Assembly (NCBI GenBank): GCA_026075535.2
Contig: AP026542.1
Location: 10,974,001 to 11,038,000, forward strand
DNA length: 64,000 nucleotides
Source of the DNA: Tricholoma matsutake
Taxonomy: Eukaryota; Basidiomycota; Agaricomycetes; Agaricales; Tricholomataceae
Direction: 5' to 3'
Part shown: piece after piece, positions 20,158 to 30,605 of the stretch
How positions within the stretch are numbered: the stretch's first letter is position 1
Layout of the letters: every line of letters starts with the position of its first letter
The notes under the pieces: model-generated
Told to the model about the DNA's origin: nothing
The model's input: the letters and a program-made list of their open reading frames with translations, nothing else
Database searches by the model: none
Made by a program: the position numbers and the translations under genes

Positions 20158-21895
20158 TCAGGAAACAACATCCTCATGTAAACTGTTATGGTTTGCATGA
20201 CGAATGTCACATAGGATGTCCCACTCCTTGCCCTGGGGTGTGATGCCTTCCAGTGCCTGGATGGTGAGTAGGTCTGGCTGCAACAACACAATGTTTTGAT
20301 TGTCATCGCTGCCATCCCCATGGTCTGCATGTCGGGAGAGGGCATCGGTCTTCCCCATGCTGTGACCTGGACAGTGGTGCAAGGAGAAGTTGAATCTGGA
20401 TAGATGCAGGGACCAATGAGCTTGACGACAGTTCAATTTCTTGGCTGTCATAAAGTACTTGAGATTCTTGTGATCCATCCAAATTTCCACCTTGTGTTGG
20501 GCACTCTTGAGGAAGTGTTGCCACTCCTCAAGCGCATGCATTATTGCCAACATCTCCTTGTCATGGATCTCATAATTTTGCTCTACTTTTGGAGTAGAAT
20601 GCAACAAGATGCCACTTCTGGTCCTCTGGAGACTGCTGAGACAACATGGTGCCCATTGCAAAGTCAGAACTGTTGGCTTCTACACAAAAAGGACACGAAT
20701 TGTCAGCAAAGGTAAGAATGGGAGTGGAAGTGACCATCTCCTTGAGCTTTTCGAACACCTCCTGTTGTGCATTATCCCACCTCCATGCCTCCTTTCCTGT
20801 CAAGTTGAACAGTGGTCATGCATGATATGAGAAATCCTTGATAAAACGCCAATGGAAATTGATGAAGCCTAGGAAAGACTGCACCTCTTTTTTGTTTGTG
20901 GGCATCGGCCAAGCTGTGACCCCGTTCACCTTGACAGGATCCATCTCCACCTGACCCTCCGAGATAATCAGGCTGAGGTACTCGATCTTGGTCTTCTCAA
21001 ACTTGCACTTGTCCTGATGAAGGTAGAGTTTGTACCGTCAAAGCCGTTCTAGGACAAGGTGTGTGATGCGATGGTGCTCTTCAACTGTGCAAGTGAAGAT
21101 GAGGATGTCATTGAGATAGATGCAGACAATGCCTTTGAGGATGAGGTCGTGGAAAATGTCATTCATCATGGTCTGAAAGGTGGCAGGGCTATTAGTAAGG
21201 CCAAAGAACATGACAAGCGGTTCAAAAAGACCACGGTTGGTATGAAAGGCTGCCTTCCACTCATCTCCCTCCTTTATCCTCACATTATTGTAGCCCCACT
21301 GGACGTTGAGCTCGGTGAAGTATCGGGCTCTGCAGAGCTGGTTTATGAGTTCAAAGATGAGAGGTAATGGGTAGTGATTTTTGACCATGATGTCATTGAG
21401 CCTTCTGTAGTCTTGAACTGGTCAAAGTGAGCCATCCTTCTTCTTGACAAAGAAAAAGGGAGAGGCCATGGGTGACTTTGATGGTCAAATACGTCCAGAG
21501 GCCAGGTGCTCATCGATGAACTGGTCAAGCTGTTGTTGTTCTTCAGGAGAGAGAGGATAGACCTTGCAGGATGAAGGGGTTGCACTGGGGGTGAGTTCAA
21601 TTGCATGATCCCATGGCTTGCATGCAGGGAGAGAGTCGAACAATTCCTTGGAGAACACGTCTTCAAACTCATGGAGGTGAGGGAGCAAGGAATTAGTAGA
21701 GGATTTAGCAGCATTGTCTTTGTGGAAGGCCTTGGCGAGGCATTGGGATATGTTCGATGTAGCACACACCTTGTGTGATGGACAAATCGCAGTGTAGAAG
21801 ATCCAATCACCTTCCTCCACTTCCTCTGGCTCCTCCTCCTCATCATCCGAGTCTGGCATCAGATCAGGAACCCCTTCCAACTCCACTTCAGGCAT
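20158..21895 (-). pseudogene. Gypsy C reverse transcriptase and RNase H
   Basis: Frames 21895-21485, 21388-21038, 20803-20570 and 20661-20158 together cover RT and RNase H. Landmarks: KNHYPLPLIFELINQL, FTELNVQWGYNNVRI, AAFHTNRGLFEPLVMFFGLT, NSPATFQTMMNDIF, CIYLNDILIFT. The YxDD box reads Tyr-Leu-Asn-Asp (Asn AAT at 21112-21110), and the first catalytic Asp is also Asn (AAC at 21307-21305). RNase H shows FCVEANSSDFAMG and the linker end GKTDALSRHADHG. Frameshifts and stops separate the pieces. Confidence 0.9.
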
Positions 21896-22051
21896 AGGCA
21901 GGGGTCCAGCACAACACTTCTGAGTATGTTGTATTGTGGCCTTCTGTCCATGACATTCTTGCCTGGCTTCTGTGAAACAAGTATGACAGCGGGATGGACA
22001 TCAGCTCATGGTAACCTCCCTGGTATGCCAGTCGACCTCTGGGTTATGGTC

Positions 22052-22597
22052 TCAAAGCCACGGATAGCCCAAAATCACCTTTTGCTTTCCTAATTGAGTG
22101 ACAGCAAAAAGGGCATGCTCACTATGATCTTTGTAATGGAGGACTAGGTCTACAACCTCTTGGATGGCACCAGCTTCATTTGGGGATCCATCCACATTAT
22201 ACACAGGTATTGGATGTGAGAGTGAGTGAGTATTTAGGCGATGTTGTTGTGCAAGATGGGCATTGATGAAGAGACCAGTTGCACCAGAGTCCAGGAGCAC
22301 AGAGACACCGAGTATCTGTCCAGTGTCAGTTGTCTGCAGTTCAATTGCTAGGTTCAAGGAATGTGTAGAGGGAGTGGATGCAACAATATATTTGCGTGGT
22401 AGTTTACGCTCCCATGATTTAATTTTGGGGTGTGGAGCAGAGGGAGAGATGGGAAGAGCAGGTATGTCTTCAGCCAACTTCGAAGGGTCAGAGAGGGGAA
22501 CAGTCACAGAAATGGATTCATTCTCTGGGGATTCAACTGACAAGACTTCAAAGTGGTTATGGACAGGCAGTGAGGGCATACAGTTCACTTGCTGCAA
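22052..22597 (-). pseudogene. Gypsy C aspartic protease
   Basis: Retropepsin-like domain with the active-site motif VLLDSGATGLFIN, a flap-region IPVYNVDGSPNEAG and the C-terminal KVILGYPWL, which matches the conserved hydrophobic-Leu-Gly motif. It is about 180 residues in one open frame, so this is one of the least damaged parts of the element. Confidence 0.85.
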
Positions 22598-23860
22598 ATA
22601 GAAAAATCCTGCTCCTCTACAACTTCTGACTTGACCTCCTCTGCAACCTGATCCTTTGCTTCCTTGACATCTACAAGTGCCAACAAGTCTTGGAGGAGTT
22701 CATCTTGCCCCTTGGGGGTGAGCATGTGGATATCCTGACAATGGGGACATGCTCCAGCCCTGTTCCCAGTTTCCCCACAGTGGTAGCAGAGATCCAACCT
22801 ACGTGCATGGCTGTGGGCTGCATCAACATCCATTGGTACTGGGACATTGATGGCTGGTGTGGGAGTCTGATAAACAGGAATGGGGTTAGGGTGGGGAAGG
22901 GTTCAATTGAAGGTGTAGGGTGTGTGAGTGGTGGTTGGAGCATGGAATGCAGCATTAAACACTGCATTTGTGAGTCGGTTCTCATCACAGACTGAAGCAG
23001 CTTCATACCAAGCATAGATATCATTGTCTGCTGGGCACCCTTCCAACATCTGTGCAATCTGGTCCTGAATTTCTTGATTGAGGCCCTGTTGGAACTTCAC
23101 CACCACTGGTAGCTCACTCCCATATCCTGCCATGTCCACCAGATCCTTAAACTCATTGAATCGACATGCCTGGTGGTAAGAGGATGACTCGAGTCGTGTC
23201 ACTGCTTGGTGGCGCTCGTTGAGGGGGCAAAAGTGGCATACAAACTCAGCTTGGAAGTCACCCCAAGTGGAGAAAGGTAGAGAACTGAGTTCTTTAGTTT
23301 GACACAGAATACGGTCCATGTAGAGATAAGCGTGTTCAGACTTCATGTATGTGAAGGCCCTATAAATTTTTGCAGCCTCATTGATGAATTGATGCGACTG
23401 GAGACTGATGTATAACTCACAGGAATTAAGGAATGCACGTCCCTGCACATGTGCACCATTAAATTCAGTGGGGGGAGATGGTTTGATCTGGGTGCGCTCT
23501 TTAGTGGGCGCGTTTGGCAGTACATCATTATTGGGTGTGCTTGGAGTCGCAATGGGGGGTATATTGGTCATAGGGTTAGTCTGGAGGTTCTGATGAAGTT
23601 TTCGATCGTAGATTTAAGCGAATTGATTTGCGTGCATATTCTGGAAATGTTGCTTTCAAGTGCGTCAAGGCACTCCGATGCATCCATGTTGCTAGGGGGT
23701 GTGTTTGGTGAAAATGGCATTGCAGTAAAGGTGGGACTGTCTGGAACAGTGTGTAGGGAGTCTGTGGAGCTTTGGGAAGCATTGTCCACTCTGTACCTGC
23801 CTATCTTGGGCAGTGCATTCGTGATTTTGGGCCTTAGGGGAGAGTTTTCTACTATAAGGG
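22585..23860 (-). pseudogene. Gypsy C gag with altered zinc knuckle
   Basis: The N-terminal part (about 23860-23568) is Ser/Pro-rich and then coiled (ALESNISRICTQINSLKSTI). The capsid frame 23571-22903 has FNGAHVQGRAFLNSCELYI and WGDFQAEFVCHFCPLNERHQ. The nucleocapsid frame 22833-22585 has CYHCGETGNRAGAC, a CX2CX4HX4C knuckle in which His is replaced by Asn. Two frame changes join these pieces. Confidence 0.85.
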
Positions 23861-24272
23861 CAACCTCAGCCTCTAGCAAAGGGAAATCTGAAGTTAAAAT
23901 TATACTACATATTACAGGGATTGGGGACACACCTAGCAAAGGAAAATCCAAAGAGAAAACTCTAAGGATCCCTTTGCTGATGCCCAGTATATGTGAAGAC
24001 AACAAAAATCAAATAATAACCTAAAAATAGAAAAGGTGGAGATAGGTGGATCAAGGCCACCGAATGACATCATACCAAGGGGTAGATGTTGGAAAGGTGC
24101 TCCACCTCTAAATATAAAACTCTCAACATGCACAAACATGATAGAAAGGGAAATTAGTAATAAAATCCGGAAAAATCATAGAAAATGAAGAATAGAAGGA
24201 AATGAAGTGAGGAAAAATAGAACAAATGTAAAAAATAGGAGAAACACACAGAGCACCCCCTAGTCCCTTACA
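23853..24272 (-). repeat. Gypsy C 5' LTR
   Basis: 420 bp, matching 18263-18685. At several sites one LTR has TG and the other CA (for instance GTCAG versus GTTGG near 18505/24090), which implies a CG in the ancestor. Confidence 0.9.
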
Positions 24273-24348
24273 CTTCCTCTGACTCGTGCAAATATCATCG
24301 GTTGCCTCATCAGCTGTTTTGGTGGTTTTCCCAAGTTGAGTATCATCA

Positions 24349-24601
24349 CCGGGCCCAGGAGACACTCATCTCCTGGGTATTTTTCTTTCTTTCTTTTCTC
24401 TGGCCCAGGGGACACACATGTCTCCTGGACTGTTTTTTTTTTTTTTTTTTTCTCTGGGCCCACTTATAAATACATGTATTTAGTTAATATGACCCCCAAT
24501 GAAACCTGTACCCACCATGACCCGTGGGTTGCAGGTATGGGTGAGGCATGGGTACGGGTATGGGTATGCCCAAAAGTACCCACAGGTTACCCATGCGGTG
24601 T
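24349..24601. other. Hairpin/oligo-T modules and a hAT-end-like fragment
   Basis: 24349-24460 holds two GC-rich hairpins (CCAGGAGA with TCTCCTGG; CCAGGGGACA with TGTCTCCTGG), each followed by T-rich DNA, the second by a run of 20 or more T. This is the same design as the arrays in the TTTAC family. 24490-24601 holds GGGTATGGGTACCC-type repeats resembling the sequence at 63810-64000. Both look like truncated element pieces. No gene is seen. Confidence 0.5.
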
Positions 24602-25651
24602 TGTTGGGGAAATGGTCTGTTGGAGGTTCCATTGACCAGGTTGTCACATTGGGATGGATGAGGTCAGTGTAGACATGTGGATGAGTGGAAAAATGTGAAT
24701 ATGAAAGAAGGAATACGACAGGTGAGAAATAACTTTTAAACTGTGAATGAAGGCTGTGGGGTCAATAAAATGAGAGGGGAAGAACTAAATGCAAATGCAA
24801 TCAATGGAGTCATGTGATACATGTGTCAGATACACAGGTCGTCGACCACGCAATGGAAATGGGCTTGTAGACGGTATGGTAAGAACTTGTATAATGGGAA
24901 ACAAACAACAGAAAAGGGGGCTCCTTGGGGCCATAAACTTAAGACTTGAGTACTTAGCTTAAAAACCTGCACCTTGGTGTGCAGAAACTTGAGGGACCAA
25001 GTGAAAAACTTAGAGGGAGGGTGTAATTATGAGGAGTAAAGATTGGGTGCTCCATTCGACAGATGGGAGGACGCCTAAATACAAACATCTGTAGTTACAA
25101 AGCGAAAACTGAGCGCACACGTTCTCTCATCCCAACAGTCTGAGCAACCAGACCAAGAAGACTAGAAAGGGAATTGGATTGTCATATTTGGGATGTGATT
25201 CTGAAGTAAGAGCAGGTGTCGAGTTTGATGTTGCAGATTGTCATAGTAAATAGACACAGCAATAAAACTATAAAAGGCAAATGAAAATAGAATGGGGAAA
25301 CTGGCACCAATCCTTCAAAGCAGGTGATGCTGTTGACGCAAAGGCCAAGGAAGTGAGAAAACATGAGCAAATGTTGTAGTGATGTGATGCTGTCGACGAG
25401 AAGGCTGAGGAAGCAAGAAAGCATGAGCGAGATGCGTGACTGATGCGTCGTGTAGGTAAAATGTCATCCTGCAAATAAAAGATCTAAGAAATAAAAACAT
25501 TGGGTCGCCAATCAGTAAAATGAATCTAGAGAGAATTTAGGAACATGCTAAGAATGTACAATGACATGAGGTTGTCATTGTGTAACAAAAGACTTTGTGG
25601 GAAATGTTGGAAATGGTGGGGTTGATGAGTGGGACTTGTCACCCTACCACA
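24602..25651 (-). repeat. Gypsy D 3' LTR
   Basis: 1050 bp, bounded by TGTTGGGG and CCTACCACA on the plus strand (so TGTGGTAGG...CCAACA on the coding strand). The partner is 32418-33466. The inner flank on the coding strand is pyrimidine-rich (TCTCCCCCACC) instead of a polypurine tract. An internal purine stretch followed by TGTAATTATG on the plus strand (about 25010-25035) resembles a gypsy polypurine/LTR junction in the opposite orientation. Confidence 0.8.
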
Positions 25652-25783
25652 GGTGGGGGAGACTTTGCATGAAGCCCTCATCATGCTGGACCCAACCAAG
25701 AAACAAGTGAAAGGAAACCAATCTGGCCAAAAAAAAAAATAATTACCGATGGGCACTAGCAGGGGAGCACAAAAATTCCTAGG

Positions 25784-27272
25784 TCAGTCCAAGGAGCTAG
25801 ATGGTGTTGTGGTCATGGCGAGTACCCATGCTGAAAATGCGACAGCTAGACAACATGGACTTGATGGTCTGTTGGTCCTCCTGTAATAGAACAGTTTCAG
25901 TCGATCCTTTGCTACTTTACCTCGCTTGATGGTCCCATCAATTTCCTTGAGTTGGTATGTCATGTCGCTAAGCTTGCGATGGATTACAAATGGGCCTGCC
26001 CAGTGCAGTGCCAGCTTGTGGCCTTGCTGGTTGTCGAGCCAAGTCTCATGTACAAGCACCCAAGTACCTATATCAAAGTCATTAGCAACAAGATATTTCT
26101 TGTACCTGTTGTTGAAATTGTCCACTGCACATTGACACTCATGCCTTTGCTTCTCGAGAGCATCCACAAGGATGTTATCTTGTCACATAATTTGTTGGGC
26201 TCAGATGGTGATCAGGTCCTCCATCGTAATTACCTTATCCCAGTCAAGGGATTCCCAGGTTTGATCTGCAATGTCGAAGGCGAGAAGGGGTTGTCATCCA
26301 TAGAGTAAATAATATGGGGAGTGACCTGTCATATGTGAGGCCATACAACAGATAGCCATAAGTATAGCATGAAGATACAGAGGCCACCACAAAGGGTGGA
26401 CACTGCAAATGTGCACGAGCACATTGACAAGCACTTGATGAGCATGCTCGACAACAGCATTTCCCTGTAAATGATAAGGGGAAGAGAGGATAACCATGAT
26501 TCCATACCATGCAAATAAAATTGCTGCAGCTCCTTTGAACTCTGATCCACCATCAATGACACAGTAGGGCACACAACTGAACCAACAGATAATGTCCTCA
26601 TAAATAAAATTGGCCCATGCTTCAGAGGTATTCCATCAAACTGCATGAGCTTCTGGCCACTTGATTGCTGGCTCCTGTGCATGTAGTAAGTATTGCATCC
26701 CACCTCGGCCTTTTTCCATGTGGACGGTGTCAAGGTGGAAGCAATGGAGGATTGCTGAATTCCAAGTAGGGGAGAACATGATCTTTGGGCGCGTTTTTGA
26801 GTTGAGTTGGCAGCTGTAGCATGATCGCACAAAGTAGGTGACATCATCATAGAGATTGGGCCAATAGTAGTGCTCAGAGAGGAGCTTGTAGGTGCCATCA
26901 CATCCATGGTGCCCGACTTCATTGTGGACCTGAGCTAGGAGATACTTTCACTTTTCCAGGTCAGCAATAATGAGGTGAGGAGATTTTCCACTCTTCTGCA
27001 ACTTCCAGAGATGGTCATCATGAAATGAAAAGACACATGCTCATGACAGGAATTTCTTTTGCTGTCATAAATTTTTGCAATGCACAGGTACAACGCCATC
27101 CTTCAGATAGGCAAGAATCTCCTGCCAGAGTTCCAGAGACTCGAAGTCCCTTGTCCCATATGCACGAGAGATGCAAGCAATATGCCCCTTTGGGTCCACA
27201 ACCCCATAGTTCTGTTGAATGCCTGTACACTCTTGGGCACCAATAGGACTGGCCGCAATGTGGGAATAGCAA
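25784..27272 (-). pseudogene. Gypsy D integrase
   Basis: Overlapping frames. The zinc-binding region includes CYSCQLNSKTRPK (about 26830-26790). The core shows FHLDTVHMEKG (Asp), YCVIDGGSEFKGA (Asp) and NAVVEHAHQVLVN (Glu) with appropriate spacing. The C-terminal frame 26167-25784 has FDIGTWVLVHETWLD, LHWAGPFVIHRKL and GKVAKDRLKLFYYR, the usual integrase tail. No chromodomain is visible. It is one of the better preserved genes in the transposon tract. Confidence 0.8.
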
Positions 27273-27759
27273 GAAGTAACAGGTGGCACACCTTCACGAG
27301 GTCCCAACATGTATTCATAGCCATAGGTCATGACCTCATGTTCAACCAGTTCTTCACCAAGTAAAAATTCGACTGTGGATGTAGATGGTGTGTGGTGATT
27401 TTTGAATTCATGGCCTGTGTATGCAAGGCACTCCTTACTCTTTGCCAGTGACCACCCTGACAGATTTTCTTCCAGTTGCATGCCATTGGCTTCATGGGAG
27501 TCATCCTCCTCATCAAACTGGAAGGATGATACTGTTGTCAGAGTAGTGGGTGACCCAAAGTCTGCATTTTCAATGCGTGGCCTGGGACTGTAAGTGTTCA
27601 TAACCAGGTCAAAGTAATCTGAAGTCAAAGTTGTAAGCAACAAGCAAGTGTGAAGGAATAAAGGGAGAGGATGTGGGCCAGGGCCATTAGCTGTGCCAAT
27701 GAACTTATCAAGGTACTCTTCAGCATCCTCATCCTTGGAGTCCTGGTCAGATTGCCTTC

Positions 27760-29650
27760 TTCTCGAGAGTCCATCAGGTGCACGATGCTTATCCACTGAA
27801 ATGTGGTTAACTTCAAAATCAAAAAGGGAAAGGTACATCACCCATCACATCATAGGCACGTTTGGCAGGTTGGGGGACTTGAACATTTCTACCAAAAATT
27901 TTTCATTGACATCTAGGTGAAAGTGTATACCCCATATTTGGTGGCACAAATCCTTGAGTGCCTGGAACATGCCATAGAGCTCGCACTTGGGTTGGGAGTA
28001 ACGAGATTCCATTTTGCTAAAGGTACAAGACCCATAGATAACAGGGTGCTTCTCTTCTTTGACATATTGATAGACCACCCAGCCAGCACCGTTCAAACAT
28101 GAGTCGACTGCCACAACCATGAGGCCCTTGTTGGAAGATCTGGGAAGCACAGTAATCAGTTTAGTGGTATCATAATCGAGGCACACCAAGACAGGAGCTG
28201 CAGATACTAGTTCTTTGAGCCTTTTGAATGCCTCACGAGCTGCATTGTCAAAGTAAAACTTGAGGTTTGTCTGGCATGTAAGAATTGTCAGCGGCTTTGC
28301 AATAAGGGCGAAACCTTTTATCCATTTGTGGCCAACACCAGCAGTCCCTAAAAATCCCCAAACTTCTGAGACACTTTGCAGTTCAGGCCAGTTGAGGACC
28401 TTTGTCACTAAGCCATGGCCCAGGTGCCAGCCTTCTCAAGAGACAGTTGTGCCCACCATGTTGAGCTTTGGTGTTGCCAGAACAAACTTCCAGCCAGAGG
28501 TGGTGATACCCACAGTGATAAATTGCACTAGAAATCGGTCAACTGTAGTTGCATACTCGTAAATGGACTTTTGAATCCCTGGTGCAACTTCCTCTTTATT
28601 GTATGTGGAGGTTCCTCCTGTGAAGCTAACATCATCAATAAATACATCACCATTTTCTGGTATATCCTCTCGAAGTGCATGGCAGATGCACCACTGGAAT
28701 TCCAGCACAGAATTTGTTGCACCCTGGGGGAGTACTGTAAGTTGGTGCAGACCAATGATGGAGTTAAAAGTGGTAAGGGGGCATGAAGATACTGCCAGAA
28801 CATGGCCGTCAGCCTGCAAACAAATCTGCCAAACCATAAATGACCCTGCCAACTAGTCCTTCAGCGAAATCGTCCATGTATGGGGGAAGCGCTGAGTCTC
28901 TAACTGTAACTTTGTTGAGTTCTTGCACATCATGAACAGTTTGAAGCCCCATTTTTTTGAGAACTGTGAAAATACTGGAACAGTAAGACACAGTCGAATA
29001 CTCGTACTTGCTGGCAGCTTTCTGATCCAGTGCCATCTTACAAACTGTCTCCTCAATGGATTTGGGAATGTGGATCAGTGGTTGCACCCATGGTATGTGT
29101 TCTATAATAGGGATTTCATAGTCAGGGTAAAATTTACAGGAAAATGTACCATGTTCAGAGTCTGTGAATGCCAGAGCCAAGTCTCGGGTTCTAAGAACAA
29201 AAACAAGTAAGTGATTTCATGTGCAGAAAGGAAATCTTTGGGAACAGTATCAAGAATAAATTTGAGGTGCTCTTGGGTGAGTTGCATTGTTGGCTCGAAA
29301 TCTTCAAGAAAAGGGGGATCAAGAGGTAAAGGTGACAGTTCCAGGATGTCAATGGGCTCGAAGATCTGACCAGCTGGGTTGGGCATGTATGTTGGAACTG
29401 GGCAGACTTTGTGGTCAACAGGTTTATACTTCCTTGCTGCATGTGCATACCATGGGGGTTCCTCCAGCAATGCTTGTTGTGTCCACGAAGGATGTTGAGG
29501 TACTGACAAAAAAGGTGCTGCATAAGCAAAAGTTCTAAGAAGGATATCATAAGTCTCAGGAGGCAAAAGGGAACAGAGTAAAGAAATATCTTTGTCATTG
29601 CATTCTCCTACCAAACATTGCAAGGTTTGCCCAATAGAAGGTATGAGCAC
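27760..29650 (-). pseudogene. Gypsy D reverse transcriptase and RNase H
   Basis: Frames 29650-29102, 29180-28809, 28852-28436, 28408-27845 and 27841-27065 in succession. Landmarks: QTVHDVQELNKVTVRDSALP, LHQLTVLPQGATNSVLEFQW, GDVFIDDVSFTGG (both acids of the YxDD box kept, with Phe in place of Tyr), FGFLGTAG-like VWGFLGTAGVGHKW, RNase H VAVDSCLNGAGWVVYQY and the linker APDGLSRRR. Frame changes lie near 28810, 28420 and 27843. Confidence 0.85.
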
Positions 29651-29741
29651 ATTCTGATGTTCATCAGGCCTGGACTACATGCCCAACCTCAGTTTTCCGA
29701 ATCTGAGGCATCTTTGATTCTTGCATGTTTTCCCTGAAATG

Positions 29742-30605
29742 TTAATTTGTCAGTGTATGAGGGGCATTAGCAGCTACCAGTTGAATCACAATTGTGGGGG
29801 CTCGCCCCTTTTCCCTGTTGCCATCAGACCACAAGCACATTTTGACAGTCCCAGACTGGGAATAACAGAGTGTTGCTGAGTACCATTGGAGCCAGGGTTG
29901 ACCAAGGATGACATCTTGTTGCCCCATACCCTCCCTGCTGATGAAGAAATGGTGGTCAAATCAGTGGCCACCACAAGATACCTGAATGTCTCAACAACAG
30001 CCAACTAGAGGGACTGCACATCCATTAATTCCTTTGAGGGACCAACATGTGCCATCGAGGTCAAGAGTGAGGTAAGTCTGCCTAAATAATGCATCAGAGA
30101 TCAAATTTAGCTCAGAACCTGTGTCAATCATGAAGGTAATGTGGTGTCCTGCTAGAATCCCATCGTCATCGCAAAGAGAGGGTTAGTATGAATTTTGACA
30201 GCTGAGGAATACCATATGAGAATTTCTTTGACATTCTCTGTCTCTTCATCAAATGAGACATGGAGTTCTGAATGTTCCAATGGGTTGGCAATGGCCTTGT
30301 TCAAAGCTCTTGTTCCTGGTGAGTATATTTCCTGTGAATCGCACACACCATTTTCATTGTGAGTGTCCATTACTGGTTTCCAACACATATTCACACCTTG
30401 TCTTCATAAGGCCTGAAAAGCACTTCTGCATATCTGGGGAAATACCTAAAATTTCCTTGAGAGGAAGTGTAATCAGTGTATCGAGGATTTTCTGCTGGAC
30501 AACATCACTGTTGATCATTTCTTGAATAGATGACATGAAATGGTAGCTGTTTGTTGGCTTCACACTGGTCTTTTTTGGATCTTGAGTATTGGCCTCCACA
30601 GGCAT
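29742..30605 (-). pseudogene. Gypsy D aspartic protease
   Basis: The active site ITFMIDTGSELNLIS is read on the minus strand near 30140-30095, with the downstream QQDVILGQPWLQWYSATLCY (about 29922-29860) as the C-terminal Leu-Gly-x-Pro-Trp-Leu motif. Stops between the frames interrupt it. It follows gag and precedes RT, as expected. Confidence 0.75.

Larger units (their letters stand above)
18263..24272 (-). mobile_element. Gypsy C: full-length, dead chromovirus
   Basis: A 6.0-kb element with 420-423-bp LTRs and gag, protease, RT, RNase H, integrase and chromodomain in the standard gypsy order on the minus strand. It is inserted in the 3' LTR of gypsy B. The flanking five bases are CTTTC on the left and CTTCC on the right, an imperfect match to a 5-bp duplication. 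At least three catalytic Asp codons (two in RT, one in integrase) have become Asn. Confidence 0.9.
14397..24348 (+). mobile_element. Gypsy B: LTR-gag-LTR element without pol, hosting gypsy C
   Basis: Two LTRs of about 1.18 kb flank only about 1.6 kb of internal DNA coding for gag; no protease, RT or integrase sequence is present. The gag ends (Ala-Leu-Gln-Ser-Gly, then TGA) 35 bp before the 3' LTR, so the loss looks like one clean deletion of pol. The 3' LTR is split at 18262/24273 by gypsy C. The start replaces the rest of gypsy A's 3' LTR at 14397. No target duplication is seen. Confidence 0.75.

Noticed and set aside
19066..22995. Plus-strand open frames overlapping gypsy C (for example 21059-21367, 22263-22601)
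   Set aside because: They are antisense shadows of the gypsy C coding frames with no independent support.
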